Shown in pieces: positions 1 through 13,300 of a DNA stretch of 64,000 nt. The stretch comes from Toxotes chatareus (Eukaryota; Chordata; Actinopteri; Toxotidae). Position 1 is the stretch's first letter. Every line of letters starts with the position of its first letter. A model generated the notes under the pieces. That model did no database searches. It saw only the letters and a list, made by a program, of their open reading frames with translations, and had not been told where the DNA came from. The translations under genes and the position numbers were made by a program. The stretch lies in NCBI GenBank assembly GCA_016801885.1, contig CM028884.1, positions 12,353,711 to 12,417,710 of the forward strand, read 5' to 3'.

Positions 1-400
1 ACAAAGGCAGTAGATGTAAGTTTTGTTTTATATACATCACCCCTTTCGCTGTACAGTGTTCTGGGATCCCCATTTATGGGCCTGAAATCAGAGAGGGTCT
101 GTTATCTGTAGAGCCATGGTCCCATTTCCTGCCATGTCCAGTGGGCAGGTTTCGCCAATGACACGTGTGGAGACACACCATCAAACAGTTCATCTTGTGA
201 ATGAGAGAGAGATACAGAGACAGCAGCAGCCTTCTTTGTCCAATAAATACATGTCATATTCAATTTCTCCACTTCAAGTGGCTTTCTGTTCCAAACTTTC
301 TCAAACCTTTCATCTGGCCCTTCTGAAACATGTGCTGTGCAGTGTAGTGAATCAGCTGACATGTCCTGTAGTGTGTGAGCAAAGCTGGTCTTCATTGCAA

Positions 401-403
<3 letters not shown>

Positions 404-437
<34 letters not shown>
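404..437. repeat. (TG)n microsatellite
   Basis: About 17 uninterrupted TG units lie just outside the retroviral zinc-knuckle fragment. The His-Thr repeat readable in the minus-strand frame here is an artefact of this repeat, not protein. Confidence 0.95.
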
Positions 438-440
<3 letters not shown>

Positions 441-506
441 CTCCTGTAGTCTGTGAGTCAGTGTCGCTGTGGTCAGATTGCTCCTCTCCCCTGCCCCGCC
501 CCGCAC

Positions 507-1514
507 TCACTTTGCAGCAGTTGTAGTTTGCACAGAGCCATTCTTCTTAGGGCAATCTTTAGCCCAGTGTCCTTGCTTATGGCAGTCAAAACAGATGTTT
601 AGGGTCATATTGTCAGTGTCCACCTCCATCGTATTCACGTTCTCGTCCCCGACCTCTATGTGGCCGGTCGCGGCCACGTCCTTGTCCGCCAGCCATAGGT
701 TGAGCACCCCTGTACATGGTTAAGGCTGCCGTGTGTAGATCCTTGTCGACTTTGTCTTTCTTTCTCTTCTGTTGATCCTTGATAGTGTCTTCAGCATGCA
801 CAGTGTGTCGTCTGAGATCATTTAATCAAGCTTTGTCCCTTATTGCCAGATGTGTTCTCATCCAGCTGTCGGAGTTCTTCTCTCAGCTATGACACAGTCC
901 TGGTCTGTAAAGCATCAGGTTTAGATGTGGTTGAATCAGGGGATGAGGATGATGCTGGTGGAGGTGATGATGTTTCTGTTAGACGTCTGGAGGATCCTTC
1001 TGCTGTTCCCAGATCCCCACCAGGCTCATGTGGCAGTGGAGGTGCGGTCGGAGGGCAGGAGTCGAGGTCGCGATCCACCTTGACATATTGACTCACAGAA
1101 GGAACAGAAGGACAAAGTGTATTAGTTTCTTCATTTTCCTGTAAGGAATGTGTCTTGTACTTTTGCGTTTGTTACTTTCAATTCTTTATCTCCTTCTTTC
1201 CCTCTTCTCTCCACATGCTATATGCCTTCCAGTCTGCTTTAAACCATTCATGCTTCTCTCGTTTACGTTTGGACAAAGCTGCATGCTGCTCTGCACTTTT
1301 TTTTTTTTTTTTTTTCTTTTGCCTCCAAACATGTCTTCAGTTGGTCTAATTGTCTCAGGCTAAAGCTGCCATTTCCTGGAAACCCCAAATCAACCCACTG
1401 TTTAAACTGATTCATGCTTTCAGGATTTTTCTCAATCATCAATTTTATTATTGGTGGGAGAATTTTGGGAGTTGGCTCCACATCGGACTTCACCTTACTC
1501 TGACTTTTACCCAT
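507..1514 (-). pseudogene. endogenous retrovirus gag remnant (broken)
   Basis: Read on the minus strand, three gag-like pieces appear in order. At 1514-1263 is a matrix-like frame beginning Met-Gly with Ser/Lys just after, which suggests N-myristoylation. At 1096-887 is a Pro/Ser-rich segment containing a PTAP-type late-domain motif. At 707-507 a basic Arg/Gly stretch is followed by one CCHC zinc knuckle (C-x2-C-x4-H-x4-C, near 585-535). Gag proteins package genomic RNA and build the capsid. The space between the matrix and Pro-rich pieces is too short for a capsid domain, the middle piece is in another frame, and a poly-Lys run follows a poly(T) tract. No pol or env was recognised. This is a dead relic, probably in a zdhhc7 intron or upstream of that gene's visible exons. 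The exact retroviral genus is not determinable by eye. Confidence 0.6.
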
Positions 1515-1859
1515 CCTTTATCTCTGATTATTTTGTCTCTTGTATTCACAGAATAAACTGGTCCACTTTTTCAAGCAGATACACCAGAAACTCTCAAATA
1601 CTACAATAATAACCAAGACACGTCTGTCTGCAAGTACTTATGCGAGATATACCGGTTTACACTCTTAATTCTCTGATTAACTCTGTAACCTCTCACAAAC
1701 AACATCAAGACACTTCTCACCGTGTGCGATTCTTTCCCTTTAAATCCTTTGGGATTGGAGCGATGACTGGGCTCCGTCCGAGGACAGCTTCTCACCCACA
1801 GGGAGGAATCTTTCTTTGCAGCCGGCTTTCTGTCTTTTCAACGGAGTCCAGATCACACG

Positions 1860-2450
1860 TCCAATCCCATCCTCGTCGCCAAGTTTGTGGTGGAAAAACA
1901 CTTTCCACCTGATGAGAAGTGAAATAAAATTCTTTAGACAGTAATTGTCTTTTGATGTTTTATTATAAAATAAGGTTTACAGAGTAATCAATTTCTGCAG
2001 AAAGGACAGAGCTCACGCAGCAACACCATGCTACAGAGGTCTGACCCCGAGCTCCATGTTCCCAGGGCTTTTAATGTCTCTTTCTCACATACCAGGATTG
2101 CAGGGATGGCAGGGAAAGAATACAAGCTCGAGGTCAAGTGATAAAATTAATGAGCAACTGAGATAAAGTGTAAGTTATGCTCAGAGACACCGGACAGCAA
2201 CAAAGATAAAGAATAGACAGTCTTTGTCCAAGACATAAGCAGGTGTCCTCACAAGGCACAATGAACAGCATACTCAGCACATTAGGTCACTTCAGGTCAA
2301 GTTATATGTACTTCACACAGAATTGAATATACAAGTTTATGAGAATATACGAGTGTATGATAAGAGAATATATGGCTATATGATAAATTGGCATTACAAA
2401 AATGAATGCTGTATTTGTAATTAAAATAAACTTGTGGCATTTTGTGTCAT
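1860..2450 (-). repeat. candidate 5' LTR and leader of the retroviral remnant
   Basis: This stretch lies directly upstream (minus-strand sense) of the gag debris. A minus-strand AATAAA near 1960 is followed by a short R/U5-like stretch, and then a leader with a GGCGACGAGGATGGGATTG-like segment (near 1885-1867), which resembles retroviral leaders. The outer LTR edge is unclear (roughly 2440) and no second LTR was found at the other side. I infer a solo 5' end with its partner deleted or beyond the window. Confidence 0.35.
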
Positions 2451-2680
2451 CATCTCACATCAATACAAATTTATTGACATGCAATCTGAATGGAGTACTT
2501 TTATAAATAGACACTTTTTGACAGTGCTTGTTGCAGCACGAGCAGGAAGCACAGACACTTGTAGACACTCACTGATGTAATCTGGGACACTGAGCTGAGG
2601 GGCAGTGTGTGAGGGAACGCTGTGTGAGAAAGCTGTGCAGAGCAGCTTACTGAACTGAGTCTGAGTGTCGTCTGCCACAA

Positions 2681-3678
2681 CAATTTAATTTGCTAATCTG
2701 TTAATAGTATTGGGAGTTTTCAGCCAAATATTCCCATTAAATTAAACACCCCAGGATCAAAGTCAGGAACTCTTGGACCTTTTGTATAAGGGTCTCATAA
2801 TAACTATTGTGTTCCATACCCGTCAAAAATTTTAGTCAAACAATTTCATTAGTGAAACCTTTTCTCCTCAAAGTTCTGTAAAATTGATGCTGTTTCTTCC
2901 ATCAGCAGCAGCTTTTTATTTCTCTTGTATGATGTGACACCATGTGATATTTCTATGCAATCGATGATTTGGTGCATTTGGCACAGTCAAAAGTAAGTGC
3001 CCCAAGGATTACTCCGCATTGTTACTGATACTTTATGACTAGTCTTGTTGAATTCATGCCACAGGGGGTTTTAGGTCAAATACTGTTAGTGCTGCTGCAG
3101 CAACATTGACTCATACTGACTCAGAGAAACTAGATGTCTGATGACAGCTCTGCTGGTGCTTCCTAACCCAACACTCCAGCCTTAACAATTGCTCCATTTA
3201 AAGGCCCAAAATAGTACACAGAAGGTTGTGCAGCACTGTGCTAAACTAGGGTTTTTACTAAGCATTAAAGTTCTTAAGTTTATTTGTGTCTTTCATATTA
3301 AGTGGTGGTTTGGTCAATTGTGATCTACTTAAGTAATGGCTATATTGTAGGTTGCCAGACCAAAGAGATTGCTTTAGTTAAAACGTTTCCCTGCATTGTG
3401 TCAGTGTGAAGAAATAACCAGTCGAGTCAGTGTTTCCTGAAAATTTGGTTAAAATCAAACATCCAGACCTTCTTAACTTTCAAAGACCAGTATTTATTGG
3501 ACACGTAGTGAGTGTTTTAAGTCTTCGCAAGCCTAGAAACTTAAAAAGCTAATGCAAAAATTTGTGTATGCAGTTAAATTGCGGCATGCAGAAAAACACA
3601 CAGCTTGATTTCTCTAAGCCCATGACATAACGCATTTATTTGTAACTGACAGCATTGGTCTTTGACTGCCTGTCACAG
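2681..3678. other. non-coding stretch before the first zdhhc7 exon seen
   Basis: AT-rich sequence with no coding signal I can support. It is probably intronic, because the exon that follows starts in the middle of the zdhhc7 reading frame. Confidence 0.6.
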
Positions 3679-6288
3679 GGTGCAGTTCCTAAGGGCAATG
3701 CAACCAAGGAGTACATGGAGAGCTTGCAGCTGAAGCCTGGTGAGGTCATCTACAAGTGCCCAAAGTGCTGCAGTATCAAGCCAGAGAGGGCACACCACTG
3801 CAGGTCTGTAAAGCTGCTGTGGGCAGTTTTACACAGAATTAAATTGTGAAATGCTCCTCCACCACACCTTGTAGCATCCAGAATGTGTTTTTAAAAAAAC
3901 ATCTATATATACACATATGCAGCAGTATAGTTAGATGGCAGCAGCATTAGCAGTCAGTGTGTCATGTATTAACATCTGCTCTCTCCTGCCTGCAGTATTT
4001 GTAAAAGATGCATCCGCAAGATGGATCACCACTGTCCCTGGGTCAATAACTGTGTGGGAGAAAAGAATCAGAGATTCTTTGTTCTTTTCACTGTAAGTAC
4101 ACAGATATACTCATGGACTAATCTGTTGAATTTTAACAAGGGAGTGTTGTTAGGATTAGAAATTCATTTCACATGCAGTAATTAATTTAAATCACTAAAT
4201 GTTCATTATTTATTTATTTATATTTAAAAATAGCATTTGTTTTGATTCTCATGTACTAGTAAACATTCTTTTAATTGTACAGTTACGTAAATTGCATCAG
4301 ACTGGAGGGAAAAAATTTCCAAATTGCTATCCCATGTTGAAAATCATCTCAGTTGCTTGTATATCATGCTGAAATAACTAGTTGAGGTTCATAAGCAGTG
4401 ATGTAGTGCACAGCAGACACAGGTCTACATTAAATGTATTTTTTTGCCATTTATGGCTCCTTTGACAACATCAGCACTTTTTTATGGCTTCATATGCTGA
4501 CAGGAACGTTTTAGGTGACAGAAACATATATCCATCATATATGGCTGAGCAGTGCAAGGTCACCTGCACGATTCAACTTTTAGTCTGCTCTCCTTTCAGA
4601 CTGCCAAAAATAGAGAAGTTAACAGTACAAATATACATACGTACATACATATGTTGCCTGAAATTATAGGTTTTAGAAAAAGTAACTGCAAGTCAAAGGG
4701 CTTTAAAGCTCAGCTGCAAACATGAAAGGGAAAAGGCTGCATTACCACAGTATATGCAAACTGACCTGGTGGGATCAGAGTGGTATGGCTCATCCTTTTT
4801 GCCTATTCTCCATCAGTTTTCCTCACTATCTGCCCCTTTTCTGATCTACTCTCTGCAGATGTACATAGCCTTGATTTCTGCCCATGCCCTGGGCCTCAGT
4901 GGAATGCACTTTTTCACCTGTATTAAAGTCCAGTGGAACGGTAAGGCCTCTCTGTCTTCCAGCATCAACTATAACATGAGTTTGAGTGAAAAATACAAAC
5001 ACAGAATGACCTGCTTGAGAGACAGAGCAGAGTGGGGAAAAAAAAGAGATCGTAATCCTGTTGTAAGAACAGCTGCTCTGTACATGTCATTGGAGTTGGA
5101 GCGGTGCAATCCTCACAAAGCTGCCATTGATCTTTTCCTTGCTCCTTTGAGGTTCTCTCTGTAGGAATGAACCAGAAAATGAAGACGATATTTCAGTGTC
5201 AGAACTCTGCTGCCCTCTACAGGATGATATTCTGAATGAGCAACGTGTACACATCCACCTATATATATACCAATTTTTTCTAAACAATCAAGTATTCCAG
5301 GATACAATTACAGGAGCAAAATGGCAGTCAAATTTACACCAGAGCTCATAATTAGTTGCCAAACTTCTTTGTATATAGATTTCATTTTCTAGCTAGTTAG
5401 AAATGGGTAATAGCTTTGGGTAGGATGCATTAGAGTTACTATGTGCACATTTTAGAGTATCGGCTTGCATAACTTCACGGCAAACAGGTAACATTTCAAT
5501 TTGTCTATTTTGGCTCTTAGGACCTTAAAGGGGAGGAATGTAAGCCTTTGGAATATGTCTTCTTCAAGATGCCTTGTTAATTTAGTTGGTGTTCCATCTG
5601 AAATTACAGTAGTGCAAAATAAAAAAAACCTTGCTTCCTCTCTTTCTGTGACCAGAGTGCAGCGACTTCTCTCCAGGGGTGTCTGTGCTACTCCTGATCT
5701 TCCTCTGTCTCGAAGCCATCCTCTTCCTCACTTTCACAGCCGTAATGTTTGGTACGCAGATCCACTCCATCTGCAATGACGAGACGGTCAGTATCCAATA
5801 CACCACACAAGCTTTGTTCCACTCAGCAAGTTGTGTGTGTGGCAGTGAGGGTCACTGTAAGATGAGGGTGTGTAAAAAATATAAGACAAAGGAACCTGAG
5901 TCTTGATTAATGCCTTTGGCTCTTGAAGGATATATAATATGTAGTTTAATCCAATACTTTGTTTTCTCAAATGAGGAAACAGTATCAACAAAGTGAGACA
6001 AACAAAGTGAGGTTTACTCTCAGGTTTCTTACCAAGCCAGTGAGCCCAAGCAAACGTGTAACTTGAGGAGTCTTTCATTTATGGACGGGTTTGAATGTCT
6101 TGCAGGAGATTGAACGTCTTAAAAACGAGAAGCCCACGTGGGAGCGTCGCATGAGATGGGACGGAATGAAAGCTGTGTTTGGGGGTCCGCCCTCTCTGCT
6201 ATGGTGCAATCCGTTCACAGGCCTGCGTCTGCGGCGCCTGTTGCTGTTGACCCACGGTCGCCGCAGCGGGTCTGAGTTTTCTGTCTGA
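3679..6288 (+). CDS. zdhhc7: palmitoyltransferase ZDHHC7, C-terminal five exons
   Basis: Golgi-type DHHC palmitoyltransferase that transfers palmitate to cysteines of membrane-associated proteins. Exons: 3679-3803, 3996-4092, 4859-4940, 5656-5786, 6106-6288, all GT-AG and phase-consistent, giving the last 205 residues. The cysteine-rich domain spans exons 1-2 with CPKC, the HHC zinc ligands and the catalytic DHHC ([11 protein letters not shown]). Two hydrophobic segments follow: after the DHHC ([15 protein letters not shown]...) and in exon 4 ([17 protein letters not shown]...). The TTxE-type region is represented by the conserved ICNDET/EIERL junction. The C-terminus, ending GSEFSV, is typical of ZDHHC7 and separates it from ZDHHC3. 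The family is about 308 residues, so roughly 100 N-terminal residues with two membrane segments are encoded upstream of the window, or beyond the retroviral insertion. No defect is seen. Confidence 0.93.
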
Positions 6289-9200
6289 GAGCAGGGCAGA
6301 CTGATGCAGCTCACCAACACTTGACCGTCTCTAAAGCAAGACTTCCTGTATGCCCTCCTCGGCAGGGACAAAGGTGGACCTCTTCTCCCTGAGCCTGTCG
6401 TTCAGGTGTGGGTGACACGGGGACTGGCTGCCCCAGTGGGGACCCCAGTGCATCAATCAGCCACCACTGAAAGTTAGTATTCTCACTCGTACATGCTGAT
6501 GTAGACCCAACACCTTTGGTCTGCACGAGTATGCTGAATAACTGGAAATTTGTCTTTAAAATGAGCAGTTGTTTGGTTTGTTTGTGTTTTTAAGTAAAGC
6601 ATGCAGTATGTAACTCAAGTGAGTCATTTATCCCTCGTGAGAATCACCCAAGGTGCTGTTTGGACTCAACTAATGCACCATCAGTTCACGACTTCAGCAG
6701 TTTGTTTTCTCTGCTGCGCACATGAGATTCAAGATTAGTGTTTGAAATCTTTTTTTTTTTTTTTTTGAGGGGAGATGAGCAACATATCTTTCATCATCAC
6801 TGGACCCAGACAAGTGAATCTAAATGGGGAAATGCTTGAAACTGTTGTGCTGGAAACCAGACAAGGGAATCACAGTGGAGGACATGCACTGTTCACATGG
6901 CTCTTGAGAAAAAGCCTGGATAGGGAGCACAGTGGACATCAGAAATGGAACTGTGCTGCCTTGATTTGCATGTATGACAGCTCAATCAGTCGGCATCTCA
7001 GCCAGAAAATGAGGCTTTCACTATCTTCAAATGAATGAACAGGCTACTGTGAACACAAGCCTCATTCTTATTCAAGAGGACTGAGTGGCTTTTCCTATCT
7101 GTTCGTCTCTTTTGTTGGGATTTTCTTGCCTTGGGCTGAAATTGTTCGTTCTTTAGGTAACTCAAACCGGTATAAATTAATTTGTCCTTTTTTTTTTTTT
7201 TTTTTTTTAAAAGAAAAACGTTTTTAATTTTCATCACCCTGACCACTCCTCAACAGCTGACCGTAATGACTCACTGGAGATGACTGCTGTTATTCTGAAT
7301 CTTCATTTGGGGGGGAATCTCAGTTTTGTGTCAGTCATAAGTGGGTGTTCATGAATTTGCAATTCCACCACTCCTACATACTGCTCCACGTCTCATTCTC
7401 GACAACCCATCAGTGGCCCACAGACCACCAATAAGCCTCCCTGTGTTTTCATAACGAAGTGATTCAGGTTGAACAACTTGGCTGCTGGAAAGACTGAATG
7501 TTATTAAGTTCAAATTGTTTTTCTCACACAGTTTTTCTCTGTGTGGGAAAACTGGAGGCTACTTCTGTGTATAGTAGAAATCCATATGCAAAAACAGTTG
7601 GATAAGACTTCATAGCATTTAAACCGTGGAAAACAACCTTACAAACTCCCCGAGACAGAGCCAAGTCTCAGACGTGCCGGCTTTGCATGCTCCTTGGCCA
7701 CCGAGTGGTACAACGTTTTGAAAAGGAGAATTTAAAATACTAGTACAACCTCCTCTGGCTCGTTGTGAGCTCATTCTGATCTACAGAGCCAAGCTCTATT
7801 GTGCAGCCAGCCTGTGGAATTGTAAAGGAACTGCTTTGCTGAAAGAGGCTGAGGTACTAGGCTCATTATACAAGCTTTAATACTGAACAAAGTCTCGGGG
7901 AGCTCAGCAGATGCTTGCAAGGCCTTTCCTCCTTCACTCCAGAAATGTCAGGCCTCTAACATCTAGTGACAGAACAGATACTTTCCCAGTGTTATCAGAA
8001 CACTACTCCATGCCTTTAAAATCATTCAGTCAAGTGAATTTATCAGTTTGAAAGATTTTGTTATTATTGCCATATTTATGAACGTGTTTCCTCACTTTGT
8101 GACAACTATGTCTCCTATTTTTACTCTGCATAAGTAATGGGCCTGTATGCACTGGATGAATGTGGCTTTTTGAATCTAGAGTTCGAGATTTAAAGTCAAG
8201 CCCTGGCTGGTAGTGTTGTCAAATCTAGATTCTCAAAGTCTCATTTTTTTATTTTTTTCGCGTGCTGGACAATATACTGCTGTTTGTTCTCATCTGTGGT
8301 TGTCAAGAGAAGGAACTCTGTCTCCACTGTTTACACTAAATAATGATATCTGATGCTCTCTGGCTACGATGTTTTAAGACACATGCTGTCATTAGAATGT
8401 AAAACGTATCTATTTTGGGACTAAGGGACACAGCACTGAAAGCTGACTCATATCAGGGTAATTTATTAATGCTGGCCTCTTATTTCTCATTTTATTCTGC
8501 TGGACTGCGTCACCTCAGCAACAACTTCCTGGTTCAGTGTTGGGAGAATATCACTCTCATACTTTCTCATTATTCAGCACGGTTGATTCCGCAGGTCCCT
8601 TATCCTAACATGCTCAATGTACTTTTTTTAGCAAAGTGAAAACAAGTCAAGTTAAGCCAAACACATGGCATGTCCATAAAAATCATAGGCATAAGACAGA
8701 TTGTATTGTATTGTAAGACTTTTCAGAAAACAACAGGAAAATTTGTACTGTTTAGTTTTGCAGATGCACAAATATTGTACTAATCAAGCAACAGCCATTG
8801 TTAAAAAAAAAAATAGTTGCAGGTATTAGTGATAAAATTATATCTGGAGCCAACGAGAGGCCTAGAATCCAATAAACACAAAATACCGTTAGAGTACAAG
8901 TAAATATCTGAAGCAGGACTTGAGCTAACAGTGTGCAGGACTAATACACTGCTAAACTTTATATTGTACTTGTAGCAGAATATCAGAGCTAATCATGGAT
9001 TCACAAATCTTATGCATTGACTGGTATAAATATATATGACTATTTCACAATAAGATCCTTCTTCATGACCAAACTCAGAAGCTGTAATCATAATGTCTTA
9101 AATTGGGATTCTGTTACAGGGTATGTAGGTTTACATTCAGCAATAGAATCAACGAATGATGATTTTTAAAGGTTTATACCGGTAAATGTATTTTGAGCCT

Positions 9201-10345
9201 TTCTCCCCTTTCTGCTGTATGACCAAGGAAAACAACAATCAGCGTGGAGAGAGAATTGTATGATGTGCAAACCAATATAACACTATTCTGTCAAAGGTTT
9301 TTCTCACACTAATTGGGGATTTGTGCAGAAAATCAAGGATAAAGAGTGTTTTGTGATGTATAGTATTGATTCTGAGCAGGCTGGATGTTTAATCACAGAT
9401 TTACCGATAACATTGCCATGAAAAGTTGAGAAAGGTTTTATTTCCTACTCTCCCAAGAGAACATTTCTTCAAGAATAAAACTCCTTCAGCTTTATAAGCA
9501 AATTATAAAGGTTACTATTAACAATATATAAATGGAATGTTTTATTCGAACTTTTTTTTTTTAATTAATGTGTCATAATCTTATACTGTCTTCTATCTTT
9601 AATGTCATTCTTTTGCATAATAAACTTGGTTAAATTAAGGTCAAATTGTGACTGATTTGTCAGTAACAACGTAATTACTTTCTTTCTACTCATGTGCTTT
9701 GTGCTGCGGAGTAGATGTCAGATTGGTGAGTTAGATAAGTTGGATGGGCTTGCCATAGATCTTTGTATCGCTTTAAACTGAGATACCACAAGATGTGGAA
9801 GAGATTAATTGAAACTGGGAAACTGGAGAAAACGGCTGCTGCAGGATCAAAGAAACAAAATCCACTGGTTGTGAGTTTTTCATGTCAGCCTGCTGACAAA
9901 ATGCAGGAATCCCTCTCTGCACCTCCCCCAGGAAACAGACAGACACAGACATGTTAATGAGTGGGTTGTGTGAAATATCACAAAAAGTGTGTGAAAATAT
10001 AAACAATCAATTCAACACTGGAGAGCTGAAGTGAAAACATGAAGTGTTTGTGAGCATATTACACCACTTTGCCAGTCTGCACAGTTGGCAGTGGTAAGTG
10101 GACAAATCTTACCAGATACCAAAAACTTGCCAGATATAAATAATAATATAAATCAAGTTAAACTTCAGCACAAAGTAGAAACAAACAACCGAAACCTTTG
10201 AAAAGAAACTATTGTAAAAAGTCACAGTATTAGCGACACTCCCTTCCGTCCAGTGGGTGGCAGTATAATGTTTTCTTCTGCTGCTGTCCCCGCCTTCACC
10301 GAGAAAACCTGAGCGTCCTGCCGCTTCCGCTGACATGTTGTGAGT
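6289..10345. other. zdhhc7 3' UTR and intergenic stretch
   Basis: No further coding exon could be supported. Several AATAAA-type hexamers occur (for example near 8871, 9475 and 9619), so the zdhhc7 transcript end cannot be placed. Poly(T) tracts occur at 6751-6766 and 7189-7208. From about 9954 the sequence resembles 16750 onward, which marks the left end of the terf2 duplication unit. ETS-like CTTCCG motifs lie just before the terf2 start. Confidence 0.5.
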
Positions 10346-13300
10346 ATGGCGGCAACGGAAACTGTAAACAGTCAGCAGACTGATAACGAGAGTATCGTCA
10401 ACCGCTGGTTAGTGGATTATTATTTCTTTCTGGCTGTGGATGCGTTTAAAAAGGAGCGATACGATGACTTCTGTGCTATCAGAGGGGTACTTAACAGTAA
10501 GTAAATAACTGCCTTCACTTTGTTTAACTAGCTCCTGTGTTCGACCAACTTTGGCGTTACAGCACTGTTTTATTTACTTTCAGCTCACTGTCTTAAAAAG
10601 TGTCTCTTACCTGCTCTGAATTGTGCTTTATGTCCTTCTTGTCACCGACAGCGTTACTGTTTTGGAGGTAGCATGCATTAGGTCGGACTAAGTGGACACA
10701 GCCTGGCCGTAGAAACAGGCCGTTACAGGGAGGCCAGGCTGTGTCCCCTGTCACTTTGTCTTCAAAGAGAGGCTGAGACAGAATCTCACTTATGTACAGA
10801 ATTAGCTGCAAAATATGTTCACTGTTGTTATAAACGAAGACAAACAAGGGGAGTAGTAAGTGTTTACGTGATTACCACAGACTGATTATTTATATAGCTG
10901 CCCATGTTATTCTTTGTCCTTCCATACATTTTGAACAGCTTTTCTGTCCTCTCTGGGTATGAGCTGAGTTGAATAGAATTGTTACTGAATGCTTTTTATC
11001 ACATCGTATTTGATATGAAAATTGATATTTGCGTATTATTGTACATTAATTGCTAATCATCTGTCAAAGTTAACACTTTATTGTACTCCTTTGGCAATAT
11101 AGGTGTCTGATCTGTCATGCCAATAAAGCTAATTTGAATTTTAATAACAGATTAAAACAAAGTATGGTGAAACTCTAAGGTTGTGCTTTATTAGGGAAGC
11201 TTTATCATGTTTGTTAATAGTATGCAATTTGTGTATTACGTTTGCAACATAGCAAGAGCTGACCCTAAAGTGACATTTAATTTTAATGGTATTCAGTTTT
11301 GCAGACTAACAACAAGACTTTCAAAGGAGATATCATTGGACTGGATCCTTAAACATTTCGTGTAGCCTAGACGTTTTCATAATACACAGTATGTAGTCAT
11401 GTGAACATTGAATTAATTAACACTTTAGGGGAGGGTCATTCCATACTAATTCACCAAGGACCTCCCAGGTCCATGGTGAGTTGATCCTGGATCTTCTGTG
11501 AAGAAATTGGATCGAAATGAAGACCATAGCGTGTGGAGCCAGTCATGAATGTAAATAATTTACTTCTGTTTGAACATGAATTGTACGAGAAATGACAGAC
11601 TTATTCATTGTCTTATTGCAGGTGTCTTGGCACGCCCTTTGCAGTCCACTGATGTCCTGCCAACAAAGATTCTGGTACTGCAGTTTCTCTCCCGGATAAA
11701 TGAGGGTGCAAGTTTTGGTGAGATCAGTGTTAATTCTGTCACTGTGGCACATCGGCTCAGTAACAATGTGTATTTTTGGGAATTTAATTTAGCTGCATCT
11801 GTGTGTACCATTTTTTATCTGCGCATAGAAGAAAACAATAAGAAAGGCCCCATGGCAAAATGTAGAAATGTAAGCATAATATTTAAGCCTGAGAGCCTGA
11901 AAAATTTGAAAATTCACAATGACACAAATGAGTTTTGTTTGACCCATGTAAGTTATATCACAAAAAAAAGCACTTAGACCAACCAAGTATGGTGAGAAAA
12001 TATAAGCATTGCTTTGTCTTTGCCTACAGACATGTACTTTGAGTCTGACCAGTCGATAACTCCTCTGGAATCAGCTTTAAAGTTGCTGGAGAAGATGAGC
12101 CAGGGCTGCAATATTCCACAGCAGGACTATGAAAATGTATGCACTTCAGTTAGAGAGATGGTCAGTAGTTCTCTTATTTTTTTTTTTTTAATTCATGTTC
12201 TGCACTGGTTCAGCTGCTACATTCACTTTATACAAAGGCATCCAAATACCCTTCCTTGATAAATCAAAAGCTACAATTTAAATTGCAATGCCTGTGCTGC
12301 ACCGTGTGTGTGTATGTGTTTGCTTTCACAACAATTTTTTTTTTAGATGGTGGGGATTTTCATTAAGAACAGTGAATTTACCAAAGCAAAAGAGGTGCTG
12401 AACAAATACTTTCCCAAACCAATGGTTGGCAAGGTGAGTTCAGCTACTAAGTGAACATCATGTGTGCATATCATGTTTTTCACATTACTGAGCTTCTGTT
12501 TTCTCTGTGCCCTAGAAAGCTGTATTCATGGGTCTGATCAGTAAAAAGAGTAAAATGCACAAAGTCATTGAGCAAATCGACTTCCGCCAGTTCAGGGAAG
12601 AGATGTTGGCCTTTTGCCAGAGGCTCTGCACAGTCGGTGTTCCCTTTCTGCACAAGGTATGTGGGTGTGTATTAATCATAAGATAAAGGTTCATTGGATT
12701 GAAACACTGGGTTTTTTTGTGAGCTTTCTTAATGTCTAAAGTTTCCTTAAGACTTTCGTGAATTCAATAAGAAACCCTTGCCTGTGATGACTTCAGCATT
12801 TACTCTGCCAATCCACAGATATGACGTTGTGATTTACTGGTTAAGTACATATCTTTATATTTATTTATTTGTTTTGTTTCTGATTTGTGTATGCATCCTA
12901 GGCTGCACAACAGCTTAATGAAAAAATAACAGAGCAAGACAACAAGGCAGCGGCACCTGATGAGCAAGAGGAACCTGGCCCATCCTGTAGCCCACAAATA
13001 AACACCGCCCTGTTTGTTCCATGGTAGGTGCTCTCTCCCTCTCTGCTCATTGTTACTTTTAAAACACAAAATTGCCAGATAAGACTGGCTAATTCACTTA
13101 ATGTCATACATCACACTTGGTCTCTACTAGTGTCATAACTGGTATGCATCACCGCAGCTGTAGAAGGGCCACTGTGATGTTTTAAAATCTGACACAAACA
13201 TTTACGCTGTGTTGTGTTTCCAGATCTTTTCTCCACTTCCTCTCTCTGCCCCGTCTGCCATCACTGGAAAAGATTACAACAAACAACAATAATTTCCCAA

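Noticed and set aside
102..506. Minus-strand frame with a His-Thr repeat
   Set aside because: Translation of the (TG)n microsatellite; no family resemblance.
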